A stretch of DNA of 64,000 nt from Strongylocentrotus purpuratus (taxonomy: Eukaryota; Echinodermata; Echinoidea; Camarodonta; Strongylocentrotidae): NCBI RefSeq assembly GCF_000002235.5, contig NW_022145609.1, forward strand, positions 37,932,130 to 37,996,129, in the 5' to 3' direction. Under the pieces are notes generated by a model. It made no database searches. It had not been told where the DNA came from and worked only from the letters and a program-made list of their open reading frames with translations. Below, piece after piece: positions 53,111-64,000 of this stretch; position 1 is the first letter of the stretch; every line of letters starts with the position of its first letter. The translations under genes and the position numbers were made by a program.

Positions 53111-53219
53111 ACATATCGTTCCTGTTTTCACGAAGTGACGGTAGTGAGGAAAATCCGCACGCAAATTGTATGCGATTTTCATTCACTACCGTCACTTCGT
53201 GAAAATAGGGACGATATGT
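53111..53219. mobile_element. Foldback hairpin family E, copy 2
   Basis: ACATATCGTTCCTGTTTTCA then CGAAGTGACGGTAGTGA is mirrored by TCACTACCGTCACTTCGTGA then AAATAGGGACGATATGT. Arms of about 37 bp with 2-3 mismatches enclose about 32 bp. Confidence 0.88.
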
Positions 53220-53572
53220 GTCATTCTAGTCTAGGTACAGGTAATTACAAGTGAAAGTATTCAAATCACCTGAACTCTATTGAAACCACTTGAAGATGAA
53301 ATTGAATGATTATAGCAAAACAATTTTCAGGGGAAGGTGGTAGTGAAATGAAATTTACCATGTATGATATGTGTAAAGTGTTACACCAAGAAATGAAATA
53401 CTCACAAAATTGCATTTAATGCACCAGTAAACCTGAACAGTTATTCCCTGAATAAAGATGCCCATTGGTTCTATACTGGTAAAAGTCCGAAATTTTTACT
53501 TGAGACAAAATCGTTCTCCAAAACTTCTCAAGATCAACCTTGTACATCTACAAAGTATGCTGCCTCAGTAAT

Positions 53573-53975
53573 TAAAGAGAAGGTTGAGTTCTGGGAAGAG
53601 GTGAAAAATAATTTGTGAGCATTACTCATTCTTATTATGCAAGTGTGGAAGAACATCAGTTAAGACATGTTTCCTGAAAAGCTTGGCTCTTCAAATGCCT
53701 TCATATTCTAAATATGCATGTAACATCGTAAACATCGGGGGGGGGGGGGGGGGCGGCTTTTTACACCACGTGTTCGTGTAGTCCCATATACATCTTTTTG
53801 TGCCAGTGTTTGTAACTTTACCAAGACTTGGCCACATTTCTTATCATTTTGATGATTCCAGAACCTTGCAATACACACAAATTCTTATATGCTAGATGAG
53901 CAACCTTTTCTGGTCGGTTCCACACCGTTTCTTTCACAATGCAATCGCATGACCAGAACTCAACTTCATCTTTAA
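53573..53975 (-). mobile_element. MITE family C, copy 3
   Basis: Inverted full copy: left TTAAAGAGAAGGTTGAGTTC, right GAACTCAACTTCATCTTTAA. A G run of about 18 precedes CGGCTTTTTACACCACGTG, the same place as the C runs of copies 1 and 2. Confidence 0.88.
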
Positions 53976-54654
53976 GACATGAGAAACTCTAAGCTTAAAG
54001 TCTAGACTCTTAATACCTTAATGTGAGGAAGACTGACACACGATCAATGCCAAATTGAAGTGAAATTAGTCATTATTAACTCATCAAGAAAGTCAAATGA
54101 TACTTCCAGGGCATATCAATATCTTAATTGTGTCTCGTTATAGGATTGGGGACTATAAATGGGTAGTAAATTGGGTACTAATTTACCTAACCAGAAGTAA
54201 TTTCCACCTAAAGCATTATCATATTAATTTGATAACCATTTCCCATTCATCTATTCTATTTGGCAATTAATAGCTGTCGAAAGCCGGAGGACCGTACCTG
54301 CTCATATACTTTTTCTTTATAGAGTCTTGACGCCTTTCTGGCTTTCAGCACACGACACCATGTTGTTGTCTTATGTTTTACATATTACATGTTACACCAA
54401 TGGAAAACAAATTTCTGTATTTTATATGGACAATAAAATCTTGAATCTTGAATCTTGAATGCAAGACTGTCATGCAAACCTCTATCTACATGTATTTCAT
54501 CTATTCATTCATGTATCAAAATGTGTATACTCATTGAAAAGCTTCTTATTTTAAAACATTCTTCGGTAAAACGATGGCTGCGATCGACACTAGAGCTCGT
54601 GGAAGGCCATAGGACTAGGCAAGTATCCTATCTAGACAACCCAGGCTTAATTAG

Positions 54655-55205
54655 CTGATTAATGACTCATGCTCTAAGACGTCTGCTAAGGAGAGATCAA
54701 GTTCAGACGCAAGCTCTGGGGGCTCCCCCCGCGTCTGGCTTACATCAAAGCTACTTTCCATCTGAGAAAGGGAAGGGCATTGGCTCAAAGACCCACAAGA
54801 AGATGTCTTACAGACAAGTTTAGTATGACGTCTATATAGGCCTCTCCTCATCAGCTCGATTTGCAAAATAACCCACTATTTTAACTATCCCGATCGCAAA
54901 TTATCCAGCTTATTTGCGTCTTCATCAGCCCGCAGTTCTTCATCAGCCCGCAGTTGCAATTAGCGAGCTATTTGGTAGAGAAAATATCCTGAGAAATCTT
55001 GGTCTTGTTTCCAAAACAGCCCGCTATTTCCCAAATAGCGAGCTATAGTTTGTGATGAGCGTATTGGTCTGGTGAAGACGCAATTTCAAGCTTTCGGGAA
55101 GATATCCCGAGTCTGAAAATAGCAGGTTATTTTGCAACTTCGGTCTGATGAAGACTAGGCCTCATGACCCCGAAGAGGATGTCTTACAGGCAAGTTCAGT
55201 ATGGT
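54655..55205. repeat. AAATAGCG/CATCAGCCCG repeat, copy 1
   Basis: Rich in CTTCATCAGCCCGCAGTT, CCAAATAGCGAGCTAT, CTATCCCGATCGCAAATTAT and GTCTGGTGAAGACGCAATTT. It is bordered by direct repeats GATGTCTTACAG(A/G)CAAGTT at 54804 and 55178. No gene. Confidence 0.65.
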
Positions 55206-55423
55206 TTAAGCTACGGTCACAAAGGTTCGTACGAATCTCCGTTTTTCCACTGTCTTCCCGAATTTCCATTGACTGAAAATCGTTTGTACGGCGTTCGTAG
55301 CAGTTCAAAGTGGCATTTGTGACCGAGGCGTAAGCTAGGAGTGTGCATGCAATATGTCCTTTGGAATCATTTTGGGATACCATGTTTACAAACATGTCCA
55401 AACTAAAATTAGTGGTAGAGTGA

Positions 55424-55600
55424 GACCTGTACATAAAGACCACTCAAGGGAAATAAGAAAAGTGGCCTTCACATGCAGGTAGGTGGTCTTTCTGTACAGG
55501 TTTCTTTAGTGTAGGTTTCTATGAGAAATGATTGTCAAAGGAAACAAAAATTGTAGTCTTTTTAATTATACAGGTGGTCGCTAATGCAGGTTTCAATGGT
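55424..55600. repeat. Interspersed repeat Y, copy 2
   Basis: GAGACCTGTACATAAAGACC, TTGTAGTCTTT and GGTGGTCGCTAATGCAGGTT match 2445-2652 in the same orientation. Confidence 0.55.
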
Positions 55601-55818
55601 AGATAGTAGCTTATTAGCCAGAGACATTCCTTGGTTAATTGCGGTTTTACGTGCCACTACCGGTATTTACAAACCACTATTACAGCTAATTAACAACCAT
55701 AATTAATTGGCCCGGCTACCGAAAGACTCGAATTGGTCAACAAACTGTTGATAAAAAAGTTTCAGTTCTATCTCCCATGGTTCATTGCACTCACATCTAA
55801 TTCACGATGTGGAACAAA

Positions 55819-56064
55819 TAGAGTGGTGAAGTGTGACATCATCAAAAAATCTATTTTTAGAATTTCTATCAGCCAGAGCATATAACACTGAGTTCCTATA
55901 GGAAATATATTCATTCAGATGGTCATATCCCAGCCAATACTTAACATATTCGATTGGTTTTCGACATTTGGACATTATTTTTGATGCTTTTTCAGAAAAT
56001 GAAGAAAAAATTGAGAAATTCTACAAAATAGATTTTTATGACGTCACAGCTTCGGTACTCTATA
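55819..56064 (-). mobile_element. Foldback MITE family A, copy 4 (inverted)
   Basis: Begins TAGAGTGGTGAAGTGTGACA and ends TGACGTCACAGCTTCGGTAC then TCTATA, so it is in the opposite orientation to copies 1-3. Its first arm is shortened. Confidence 0.85.
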
Positions 56065-56405
56065 GTGGCTACCGTATACGAAACTGTAGGTAAATATTGA
56101 CAAACTTGTCTATTCAATATGCATTTTCATGGCTTTATGCAGTATAGTAATGCTTTCATGCGGTTTGTGATTGGATGTTTAGTGGATTTGGCAGGAAGAG
56201 ATTTTTGCTTTTTCAGGATGTTATTGGTAGTGCCCTTGATGCACCTCCCTGGTATAAAAGTATTTATTTGGATAATCCTGCAAATCGTTTAAAATAAACA
56301 AGATAATTAAACACTTATATTACAAATCTAAAATTTTGTGGACGTAATGGAATTTACCTTTTGAAAACATAACACATATATCTTTAATAGCAAAATATTC
56401 AATAA

Positions 56406-56550
56406 ATAGAAATAATAACAATAATATTGGTTTCTTGTATAGCGCTCATATGTATCTATCAGACTTGACACTCCTGGTGCTTCTGATTATTACCCTGGCT
56501 GCCATTACGGCCCTCTAGCATGTCCAGGAATTAATTCCTGCCAGGTACCG
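56406..56550. repeat. Interspersed repeat X, copy 3 (truncated)
   Basis: TTTCTTGTATAGCGCTCATA and GGAATTAATTCCTGCCAGGT match copy 1. It ends at the ACC after that motif. Confidence 0.6.
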
Positions 56551-58114
56551 ATCGGTTGATTTGAAAGATTTGTTATATCTTCTTAAACAAGCAATTAATC
56601 CAATAATCTTAATCAAAAATAAAAGATTATTTCAGGCCAATATCGTTTGAAGAACAATAATTATCTGTGTTATTATTCATTTATCAGGGGAATCAATTAC
56701 ATCCTACAAAATAGTGGATCAGTCCAAATTAGTAATTGGACAAATATCCACATGTATTGCTAAGTATGATTTACATATAATAACAATGCCTTGCCCTTCA
56801 TTGGTTAGCCACAATATTTGAACAATTAGGGCTGCTTTGTCATCTCAAATAGAATACACGATAGTTTCCTATTACAGGATTTATATTAAACTCATTCATC
56901 ATGTACATTGTAAATGATACCACAGAGAATCTCCAAAGAAAACCTTCAAATCACTAAATGAAAATATTTATACAGAGATATTATTTGACTTTTGAAAATG
57001 CATGATGAACAATCAGGAAGAAAATCATACTTACGGTGACAAAGAAGGGTATTCTTTTGATAATAATAATCTAATTATGATATTTATGACTTTCTTTGTA
57101 CCATTGTAACAAATACAATCATTGTTATTCTCAGTGAAAAAGAGCACTGTTTTTTCCCTGATTATGCATTAATAGATCGTAAACAAATTCAGAATGTTTT
57201 TTCTAACATCCCCTGCCAAATTTAAATGAAACAAAACATTTCCCATTACGCCATACAATTTATAAATGCCTATAAGTGTAAAAGTATCTTTTATGAAGAG
57301 AATCACCAGTATGAAGATACATCAGAAAAGAATCAATCTCCTGCCCTTTCATAATATGCACCAAAACGTCTGTTTCACACTTGAAGACTTCACCTGGGTG
57401 AGTTCCCATTTAACAAAACATCATCGGTGTGAACAGACCCATGGTCACAGTCTTGAGTCATACTTTTCCTCCTTGCCGGCGACTTACGACATGAAAGATT
57501 CCAATCAAAAGCGTGAATAAATATTTGGCTATTTTTAGCGATTCTGTCTACGTGCAGAACATTGAAATAGTCACTACTCAATGATGAATTTTAACATGTT
57601 TTCTCACACAGCGTATATCATTAGCATTCTCTCTGTTTTACAGGTTGTTAATGTCATATTTTCCTATGAAAGGAGTGTAGGAATGACTGTGTCTTCATGT
57701 CTAAAATCATCGATGACATTTTAGGCTCCTTTGATACAAGGAAATAATACATGATTACATTTTGTAGTATTTCTTGAATATCACTATCACATGGGATGTC
57801 AGCTGATGTCCTTTTAATTTTAATCTCATATTTCATTACTGACATTTGTACAGGATAGCACATTTTTACCAATAGTAGTGGTTTTCCATGTGGTCCTGTT
57901 CAGAAAAACAGCATTTGATTTAAGCTGATTAAAATAGCTCCCCCCCCAAAAAAAAAAAAAAAAAACAACACAACAACAACAACAACAACCCACCAACAAC
58001 AACAGCAACAAACAAACACACGATGGATAAAGATTAAAAAATCAGTATAACAAGTACAGAGAATTAAAAATGACCAGCTCATAAGACTTGCAATTCAAGA
58101 GAGTACTATATGAC

Positions 58115-58900
58115 ACAGTTTTGATGCTTTGTCGATCTATATATCCTCTACGGGGGAATCACCTTAACTGGGATAAGGGGGGGGGGGGGGGGGTACACCT
58201 AACATTGAAAATGAACAGCACTGTATCCCTGCATCCCTTTAACTTTCCACAGATTTTGACATTTGACGATCAATATATCAATATCCTCTCTAAGGAAATC
58301 ACCTTAAATGAGGATAAGTAAGGGGATGCACTTAACATAGCACCGGCCATGACACAGTTTCTGCTCTGGTTGATCAATATCCTCTATAAGTGGAATCACC
58401 TTAAATTGGGATAAGGGGTATATACCTTACATTTAAAATGGACAAATCGGTAGCCCTGCATGATTATACCTTTCCAGTTTCCACAGAATCTACTTTTGAC
58501 AATCCTCGTCGGTTGCCCGGTAAAAGGTCGCGTAGCGTGGGCGCTAGTGAAAAAAAGGGAACCGAGAAAAATGCTTTGGAAGTTTTAACACCTACTACAA
58601 GTGCTAAAAACGACAATGTTTCTTTGTTCCATGTAGCCAAAACTATTCTTAGAGAAACATATTTACCTGATTTATTATGTTCTCAAATTAATTTGCAAAT
58701 ATATCTTTCTTTTGCTACAGTACATTTTAATGGAAACAAAAAAGCCTGAATGTGCAATTTAACTTCCCGGCAAAAGGTAGTGTAGCGCTACTCGGTGTTT
58801 TGCCGGGCAACCGATGTCCTTATCCTCTTTATACAAGGGGAATCACCTTAAATGGGGATGGGGGTATATATATACACCTGACATTTTTAGAAGCACCCAA
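58115..58900. repeat. ~150 bp tandem array interrupted by a MITE
   Basis: Units carry TCAATATCCTCT, GGAATCACCTTAAAT(T/G)GGGATAAG and TACACCT.ACATT; four are visible (about 58130, 58275, 58375 and 58815). A G run lies in the first unit. The fourth unit is split by the element at 58510-58813. Confidence 0.7.
58510..58813. mobile_element. MITE with CGGTTGCCCGG termini
   Basis: CGGTTGCCCGGTAAAAGG at the left and TTTTGCCGGGCAACCG at the right are inverted. A further CCCGGCAAAAGGTAGTGTAG lies just inside the right end. The ~100-codon open frame that enters it from the flank is not a gene. Confidence 0.72.
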
Positions 58901-61900
58901 TTGTCCAATTTGAGACCAATCAGCTGGCCTAAATCAGAGCGGGGAGTAATTACTCCAACTTACAGGAGGGAAAGATCTTACCCCCATCCTTTTAAAAATC
59001 AGAGTTTTGGTAACGAGTCTAGAGATTCTGTTTTGATTCGCACTGCAGGTATAGTACTTGAGACTTCCTTTGTGAAATTTCAACATAATTATCATCTGTT
59101 TGGAGCCAGAAGGGCATTAACTCTGGTAACATAATTTTTCATTTGTTTTACAGAACAGAATTCTTTAGAGTCTTTTCAGAGCAAAAGCATTGACTACTTC
59201 AAGGCATTTTTGTGTTATAGCTGCCCCTCTGCATTGAAAAAAGAGGGTTTCACATTGAAAATGCATTAAAGGAACCTGTACAAAATGACCACCTTCTTAT
59301 TTAGACTTTTCATGTTTCTATTGAGATGTCTTTACATGCAGATATCACTGTATTATTATTATCACCATACACAGCAGCCAATCGACACCTGTTTACATAG
59401 ACAATGCTCTCTCTTAATTAACTACCATTGACACATCATTACAGTATGTCATTCTAATTACTTGATTGTACAACTTGTCTGACAGACCAACATCTTGAAT
59501 GTTGACAGATCCATGACAATGATCCCTGTGACATCATGGATTAAGGGGGGTTAAAAAGGGGATTAATAGAGGAATGGGTGTGGGGGTTTCTACTCAACTC
59601 AAGTCCATTAAATGTAATAGAGAGGATTAAGTAGCTTTCCAAGCAAAACTGACCGCAGTAACTTGAACTGCTTGCAAAAAGATACAATCTTTCTCGTTTG
59701 TCCTGATTATTTCAAAGTAAACATATTTCTCTCTCTCAGCAGGCAGATCGATACTGTTAAATTTGTATTCCAATAAACCTTTAAAAAAATCAAATAATTC
59801 ATGTACATAAAGTCAAGTACCGGTACATTTGTATCTGCATATAATAAGCACCGTAAAAAGTCACTTTTAAAAAAAATGTTCACCTCAGCTGACCTCATCT
59901 GTAACATAGAGGGCACAACAATTAATCTTGATTGCTAACAAAATATGCAGTTTTTAGTGTTATTTGAATCGCATTCCGAATCTGACCAATCTGTGTAATT
60001 TCTTTTTCACCCATGTAAAGGTGATATTTTGACAGTCTTCATTTGTTGTAATTCTCACTACTAATGCTCTGAATGTGGACCCTATACCTTTGAGGTTGGA
60101 GGTGAGTACAAAAGTGACTGGTGGATTAAGAGTGGGGGGGGGGGGGCAAAACCAGCCAGTGCAAGTTTAAAACCACTATGGTATAATTTACACAAAGAAA
60201 ATCTCCCCCCTGCCCACTTTTCAAATTTTAGACTATTAAAAGCACCTGAAAAGTCTGATTACTTTTTTTGTTGTTTAATTTTTGCTTGTCATATTTTTGG
60301 GGTATAAATTATCCCTATAATAAGGTGTCAGATATCCTTATTTTGTTTTGTTTCGACTTTTATTTTATTTCTTTCATTTCAGTAAAAACGTGAAAAAAAT
60401 ATCCAATCACAGACAAAACACAAATCCTTACAATTCAAAAGTACACTTATCTTTAGCATTACTAACTACTAGAGTAGATACTGTGTATATCTTTACAAAA
60501 TGGCCGATACAATCGATGTTATACATCATACATATAATTAACTTCTTCTGCATGAAGACAACTTTTCAGATACTGAGCCCAACCCCCTTACAAATATCTG
60601 GAAACGTTGCTGAGTACATGCACTACCTCATAACATACATTGGCGTGGATATTACCACCTATAGTAGGAAGTGCAGAAGAGGCACATGACCAAGAAAACC
60701 AATTATCCTTTCCAACTTCCACAAACAACCGGCCTTAATAAACCCCCGGGAGTTGGCTAAGTAGTCATGAACTTTAGGTCTAAATATGTAGAGCATGAGA
60801 TGGCTCGAGTTGGATGTATAAGGTAGCTGAGCAAGTTCAGGCAAGAACATGGTTAATTACAGTAAAAGGCAACTGACCGATTCAATACTGGTTATTTTAT
60901 ACACCTTTTCCTTATTCGTTGTTGTATCATGTAACCTTTATCATGTGTGTATATCTTTACATTGTACAATGAGTCTTTATACGTTTCTTTAAACGTTACT
61001 TTATACATTTCTTTATGCGAGTTTTTTCATATAAATTTGCTCTACCGGTAGTCTAAAAAATACCCAACTTGAACTATTTGTAAACTTGTTTGTTTGGTAA
61101 TGTACAGTTAATGATTATCTAATCGTTTTACAGGAAGGTAGGTCAAAGTCCATAATCACCTTATCTACAATTATTGTTGGCCGACATCCTGGATCAAAGA
61201 AAAACAAATAATATTTCCAAACGTGCAAGTATGGGATTGGCAGAATATCCATGTTTATAAAGAACAAACACTGCAAGGTACATCTTTAGTACACCTCCCC
61301 TCCCCCCCCCCAAACATCAGTGAAATTTTGGCAGGCGTTTCAAAACACTACACTCCAGAGGTATTTTTTTAAATTTCAATTTGTTGTTGTTTTTGCCAGT
61401 AGTTACTAAACTACCGGCGAAACATTGGAATGTGAGAAAAATTGATGATTTTTAGTTGCAGTGTAATTAATGCAGCTTCTTTTTCCAACGATTACCCTCA
61501 TCTCTTTCTATGAGATCCGAAAAACAAAAAAACCCATAGAAAGTTTGCAAATATGTATGGGATGGACAGTTAATTACTTCAAAAGAAAATTGTTTTGGGG
61601 TACATGATTTGTATACCTTTCAAAGGATTTCATCTCTGTTTTATGATAAACAATGTATACAAAACACATTCAGTCAGATGATAAACTTTTTGGTTTGGTT
61701 TCATTGAGTTAGTTAGGTGCACTCTTTGTGTATATAAAACTACCTATTTGGATTATTGGAATAGTGTCATTTTTCATCAAATGCAAAGTGCTTACAATTG
61801 TATTTGTGAGTCCATGCAAAAACTGTCTGTAAATAAAGGCCTATTAAAGTAATGTATCATGGGTGGTACTACCAAAACATTACCTAATAACCATTCAACA

Positions 61901-62403
61901 CACTTTTTTCCTGATTTTTCCCCTTTTTTTCCTTCAATTCCAAGGACTCCACTTGTTTATACTGGCAGCACAGGAAAATTCATTTCTAATGTTATTATGT
62001 TATAATTTCTTATGTTATAATCTTATGTTTTTGTTATACACTTCTTCACCAAAAGCCAACATTGCGTGGTAATTGATATCCTTCTAGGCTTGAGAAAAGA
62101 ATAATGAAATTATATCTTTTGGAAAGACAGAGTAATTGTATCTGTTGGGGGAACAGTAATGCAATTTCATATTTTGGTTAATGATAATGAAATTGTATCT
62201 TATCAGGGCAGTGTAATGAAGAACTTTTACATTAAATTTCCTACAGTTTTGTTTAAATTGTTACAACATGCTGTCAACAAGTTTGTTTCTTTTGTTTTGT
62301 TTTACAAGCATACATTTGCTTTGTAAGCATGCTAAGAAAGCAAATGTATGCTTGTAAGTAAACAACCAGGGGACCAGAGATTAATGCCAATACCAAGGGG
62401 CAC

Positions 62404-62482
62404 TATAGCGCATCGACTTGGCTTTGAACCTGGGACCTCCCGGTTACAAGACCACGACTCTACCACTGAGCCATTGTACTTA
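62404..62482 (-). repeat. tRNA-Thr-like pseudogene / SINE head
   Basis: On the minus strand: TGGCTCAGTGGTAGAG (A box and D-arm), an anticodon loop reading CTTGTAA (TGT, Thr), then GGTTCAAAGCC (B box). The T-stem and acceptor stem are mispaired, so it is not a working tRNA. It sits beside an inverted pair GCATACATTTGCTTTGTAAG / CTAAGAAAGCAAATGTATGC at 62307-62352. Confidence 0.6.
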
Positions 62483-62929
62483 GCTCCGTAGTGCATCTCA
62501 TATGGTACATGTACATGAGCAGATACCATGTTTCCATTCAATAAAACATATCTTTTAATGCTACATTCACACCTATTCACAATTTATTTATAAAACGTGT
62601 TACTGAACTGACCATAAGTGATTAACTGCATTAAACCTAATTCAACTTGTCATGCTTCATGACCGGCCATATCAATTGGATAATTTGTACCGTATAAAAA
62701 GGGAATGTGCTTTGTATCTAATGAAAAGGTGCTTTGTAAATGTAAAATTATTATCAATATTATGATGAAACTTTCAATGAACAAAACACTTCCACGTTCG
62801 GCAGCTATTAAAGGGGAACGCAAAGGTATAACAAACATGATTTTAATTCGGAGAAATGAAAGAGAAACAGACAGAAAAGAAAAGAAACAGGTGAATATCA
62901 CATTCAAGGGTTAAAAGATAGACTAGATC

Positions 62930-62998
62930 AATTGTTCAGTGCCAGAAGGTTGTTAACTCAGTGTTAAAGCATGTGAGTATCACCCTCCTGGCTCCAAA
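62930..62998. repeat. GAGCCAGAAGG hairpin
   Basis: AGTGCCAGAAGG at the left pairs with CCTCCTGGCTCC at the right. Related hairpins or half-hairpins lie at 37308-37371, 59095, 23110, 27930 and 28015. Confidence 0.55.
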
Positions 62999-63082
62999 CA
63001 GAGAGAGAAGATGTCTAGGTGTAGCACAGACAGAGATCCCCTCCCCCCCCCCACCCCCCCCCCTCCATTTGAAGAATCACAA

Positions 63083-63480
63083 AATGCGTGTCTTCATCAT
63101 CTCGAGATTATAGCCTGCTATTTCTGATTTGGGAAATAATCCTGAAGTTACAAATCGTGTTTTCATCAGCTCGAGATTCGACCTCGAAACTTGAAACTCA
63201 ACCTTGAGAAATTGGCTCAAGATATTTAGCTCAGCGTTCGCGCATAGTGCGAGTCTTTCGGTCTGGTGAAGACCGCACAGGACAAATAGCTGCATATTTT
63301 GCCAAATAGTGGGATATTTTGCAAACTATCCCAAGATATCTTGGGATGACAATCCTGACCAAATATCCCGCCAATTGCAACTTCGGGCTGATGAAGACGC
63401 AATTTAGCTGGATAGTTTGCGATCGGGATAGATCAAATAGCGGGATATTTGGCAATCTCAAGCTAGTGAATACAGGCCTA
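63083..63480. repeat. AAATAGCG/CATCAGCCCG repeat, copy 2 (inverted)
   Basis: CATCAGCTCGAGATT, GGTCTGGTGAAGACCG, CAAATAGCGGGATATT and GGATAGTTTGCGATCGGGAT match the 54655-55205 repeat in the opposite orientation, with internal shuffling. Confidence 0.6.
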
Positions 63481-64000
63481 TTGAGGGAAATTCCCCAAAA
63501 TAAGAATCAGTAACATCAGTATATCATTAACAAATCAATACAAAGCACACCAATAAAAAAAAAAGAACATCACGAAAATGGAAAAAGCTGGGAAAGGAAA
63601 GTAGGAAATGAAACAAAGAGAAAAGAATATATCGTGGGCAGAAAAAAAATCTACAGTAAAATCCCTGGAAAATCCCCAATTTTCACACTTTGACCTTACA
63701 ATTGTAGCCAGGAAATCCTGTTCTGTGCATAACAAAAGAGGACTGTTTGACTTTATCAATAGAGAACACATGAAAGAAACCATAGAGAAGTCATTGGGAA
63801 AGGCTGATTAGGGTATATAAACATGTTTGATGTAGTACATCTATTGTGTATTCTGAGGTTTAGAAATCATCTAAATGATCTAAAATATCTCAAATTGACC
63901 AAATCTCTTTGAAAAGATATTGTAGGATACTGTGAAAAGCACCACAAACCTCATATATCACTGCACACATGACGACTAGTGGTATCAAAAATAAAAAATT

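Larger units (their letters stand above)
46990..64000. other. Region upstream of FYB-like exon a; no supported exon
   Basis: Expected to contain N-terminal exons of the adaptor if the gene is full length, but none could be supported. Contents are listed separately: GA region, inverted-repeat element and palindrome (47713-48424), MITE A copies, repeat Z, MITE C3, hairpin E2, two copies of the AAATAGCG repeat, repeat X, and a tandem array with an inserted MITE (58115-58900). Between 59150 and 62300 nothing recognisable was seen beyond AT-rich DNA and G/C runs. Confidence 0.55.

Noticed and set aside
57035..57070. Candidate extra minus-strand exon (donor GTAAGTATG) that would fit the phase of FYB-like exon a, ending KEYPSLSP
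   Set aside because: The donor is good but the acceptor ATAATTAG lacks a pyrimidine tract, and the 36 bp product has no family similarity. Too weak to list.
58438..58749. 103-codon plus-strand frame as a small gene
   Set aside because: It straddles the boundary of a MITE inserted in tandem repeats, so it is a chance frame.

Overview
This is a window of animal nuclear DNA. It is AT-rich, with small exons of about 40-210 bp separated by introns of up to several kb, standard GT-AG splice sites, and dense repeats. The repeats include many foldback/MITE-type elements, LINE 3' ends, GA/CT microsatellites and a great many G or C runs of 9 or more. The protein similarities are clearly metazoan. The repeat style suggests a marine invertebrate, possibly an echinoderm or other non-vertebrate deuterostome. 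That placement is inference; no marker in the window proves it.

Two genes can be supported, both on the minus strand and arranged head to tail. (1) Positions 84-12595 hold the 5' part of an HSDL2-like gene (hydroxysteroid dehydrogenase-like 2). Seven exons with matching phases encode about 267 residues of short-chain dehydrogenase/reductase domain, and the gene runs off the left edge before its expected SCP2 domain. (2) Positions 24184-46989 hold the 3' part of an ADAP/FYB1-PRAM1-like adaptor gene. Eight phase-compatible exons encode acidic tyrosine (YDD/YEA/YDA) motifs, a proline-rich stretch, a long charged helix, one helically extended SH3 domain and a C-terminal tyrosine motif. Its upstream exons lie between 46990 and 64000 or beyond the window. 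The two genes share no obvious pathway: one is a peroxisomal/mitochondrial lipid-type oxidoreductase, the other an immune/cytoskeletal signalling adaptor.

Layout. 1-12.6 kb: HSDL2 exons, with intron repeats that include a LINE relic (6.38-8.03 kb) and several inverted-repeat elements in the 7 kb first intron. 12.6-24.2 kb: gene-free, with a GC-rich 5' flank, an array of about 115 bp minisatellite units inside hAT-like termini and duplicated in about 940 bp blocks (12.88-15.47 kb), GA microsatellites, and probable 3' UTR of the FYB-like gene. 24.2-47 kb: FYB-like exons and introns full of MITEs. It includes a 2.9 kb TA-flanked inverted-repeat element (43029-45973) whose two ends are crowded with the palindrome ACCATGGT. 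47-64 kb: no convincing exon, with MITEs, tandem repeats and two divergent copies of a 0.5 kb repeat.

The most distinctive content is the set of foldback/MITE families, several with 2-5 copies in this one window. One disperses TGACGTCA (CRE-like) sites, one carries a conserved homopolymeric G run, and one is a near-perfect ~100 bp hairpin found twice. No CRISPR array, operon, intact transposase or intact RNA gene was found.
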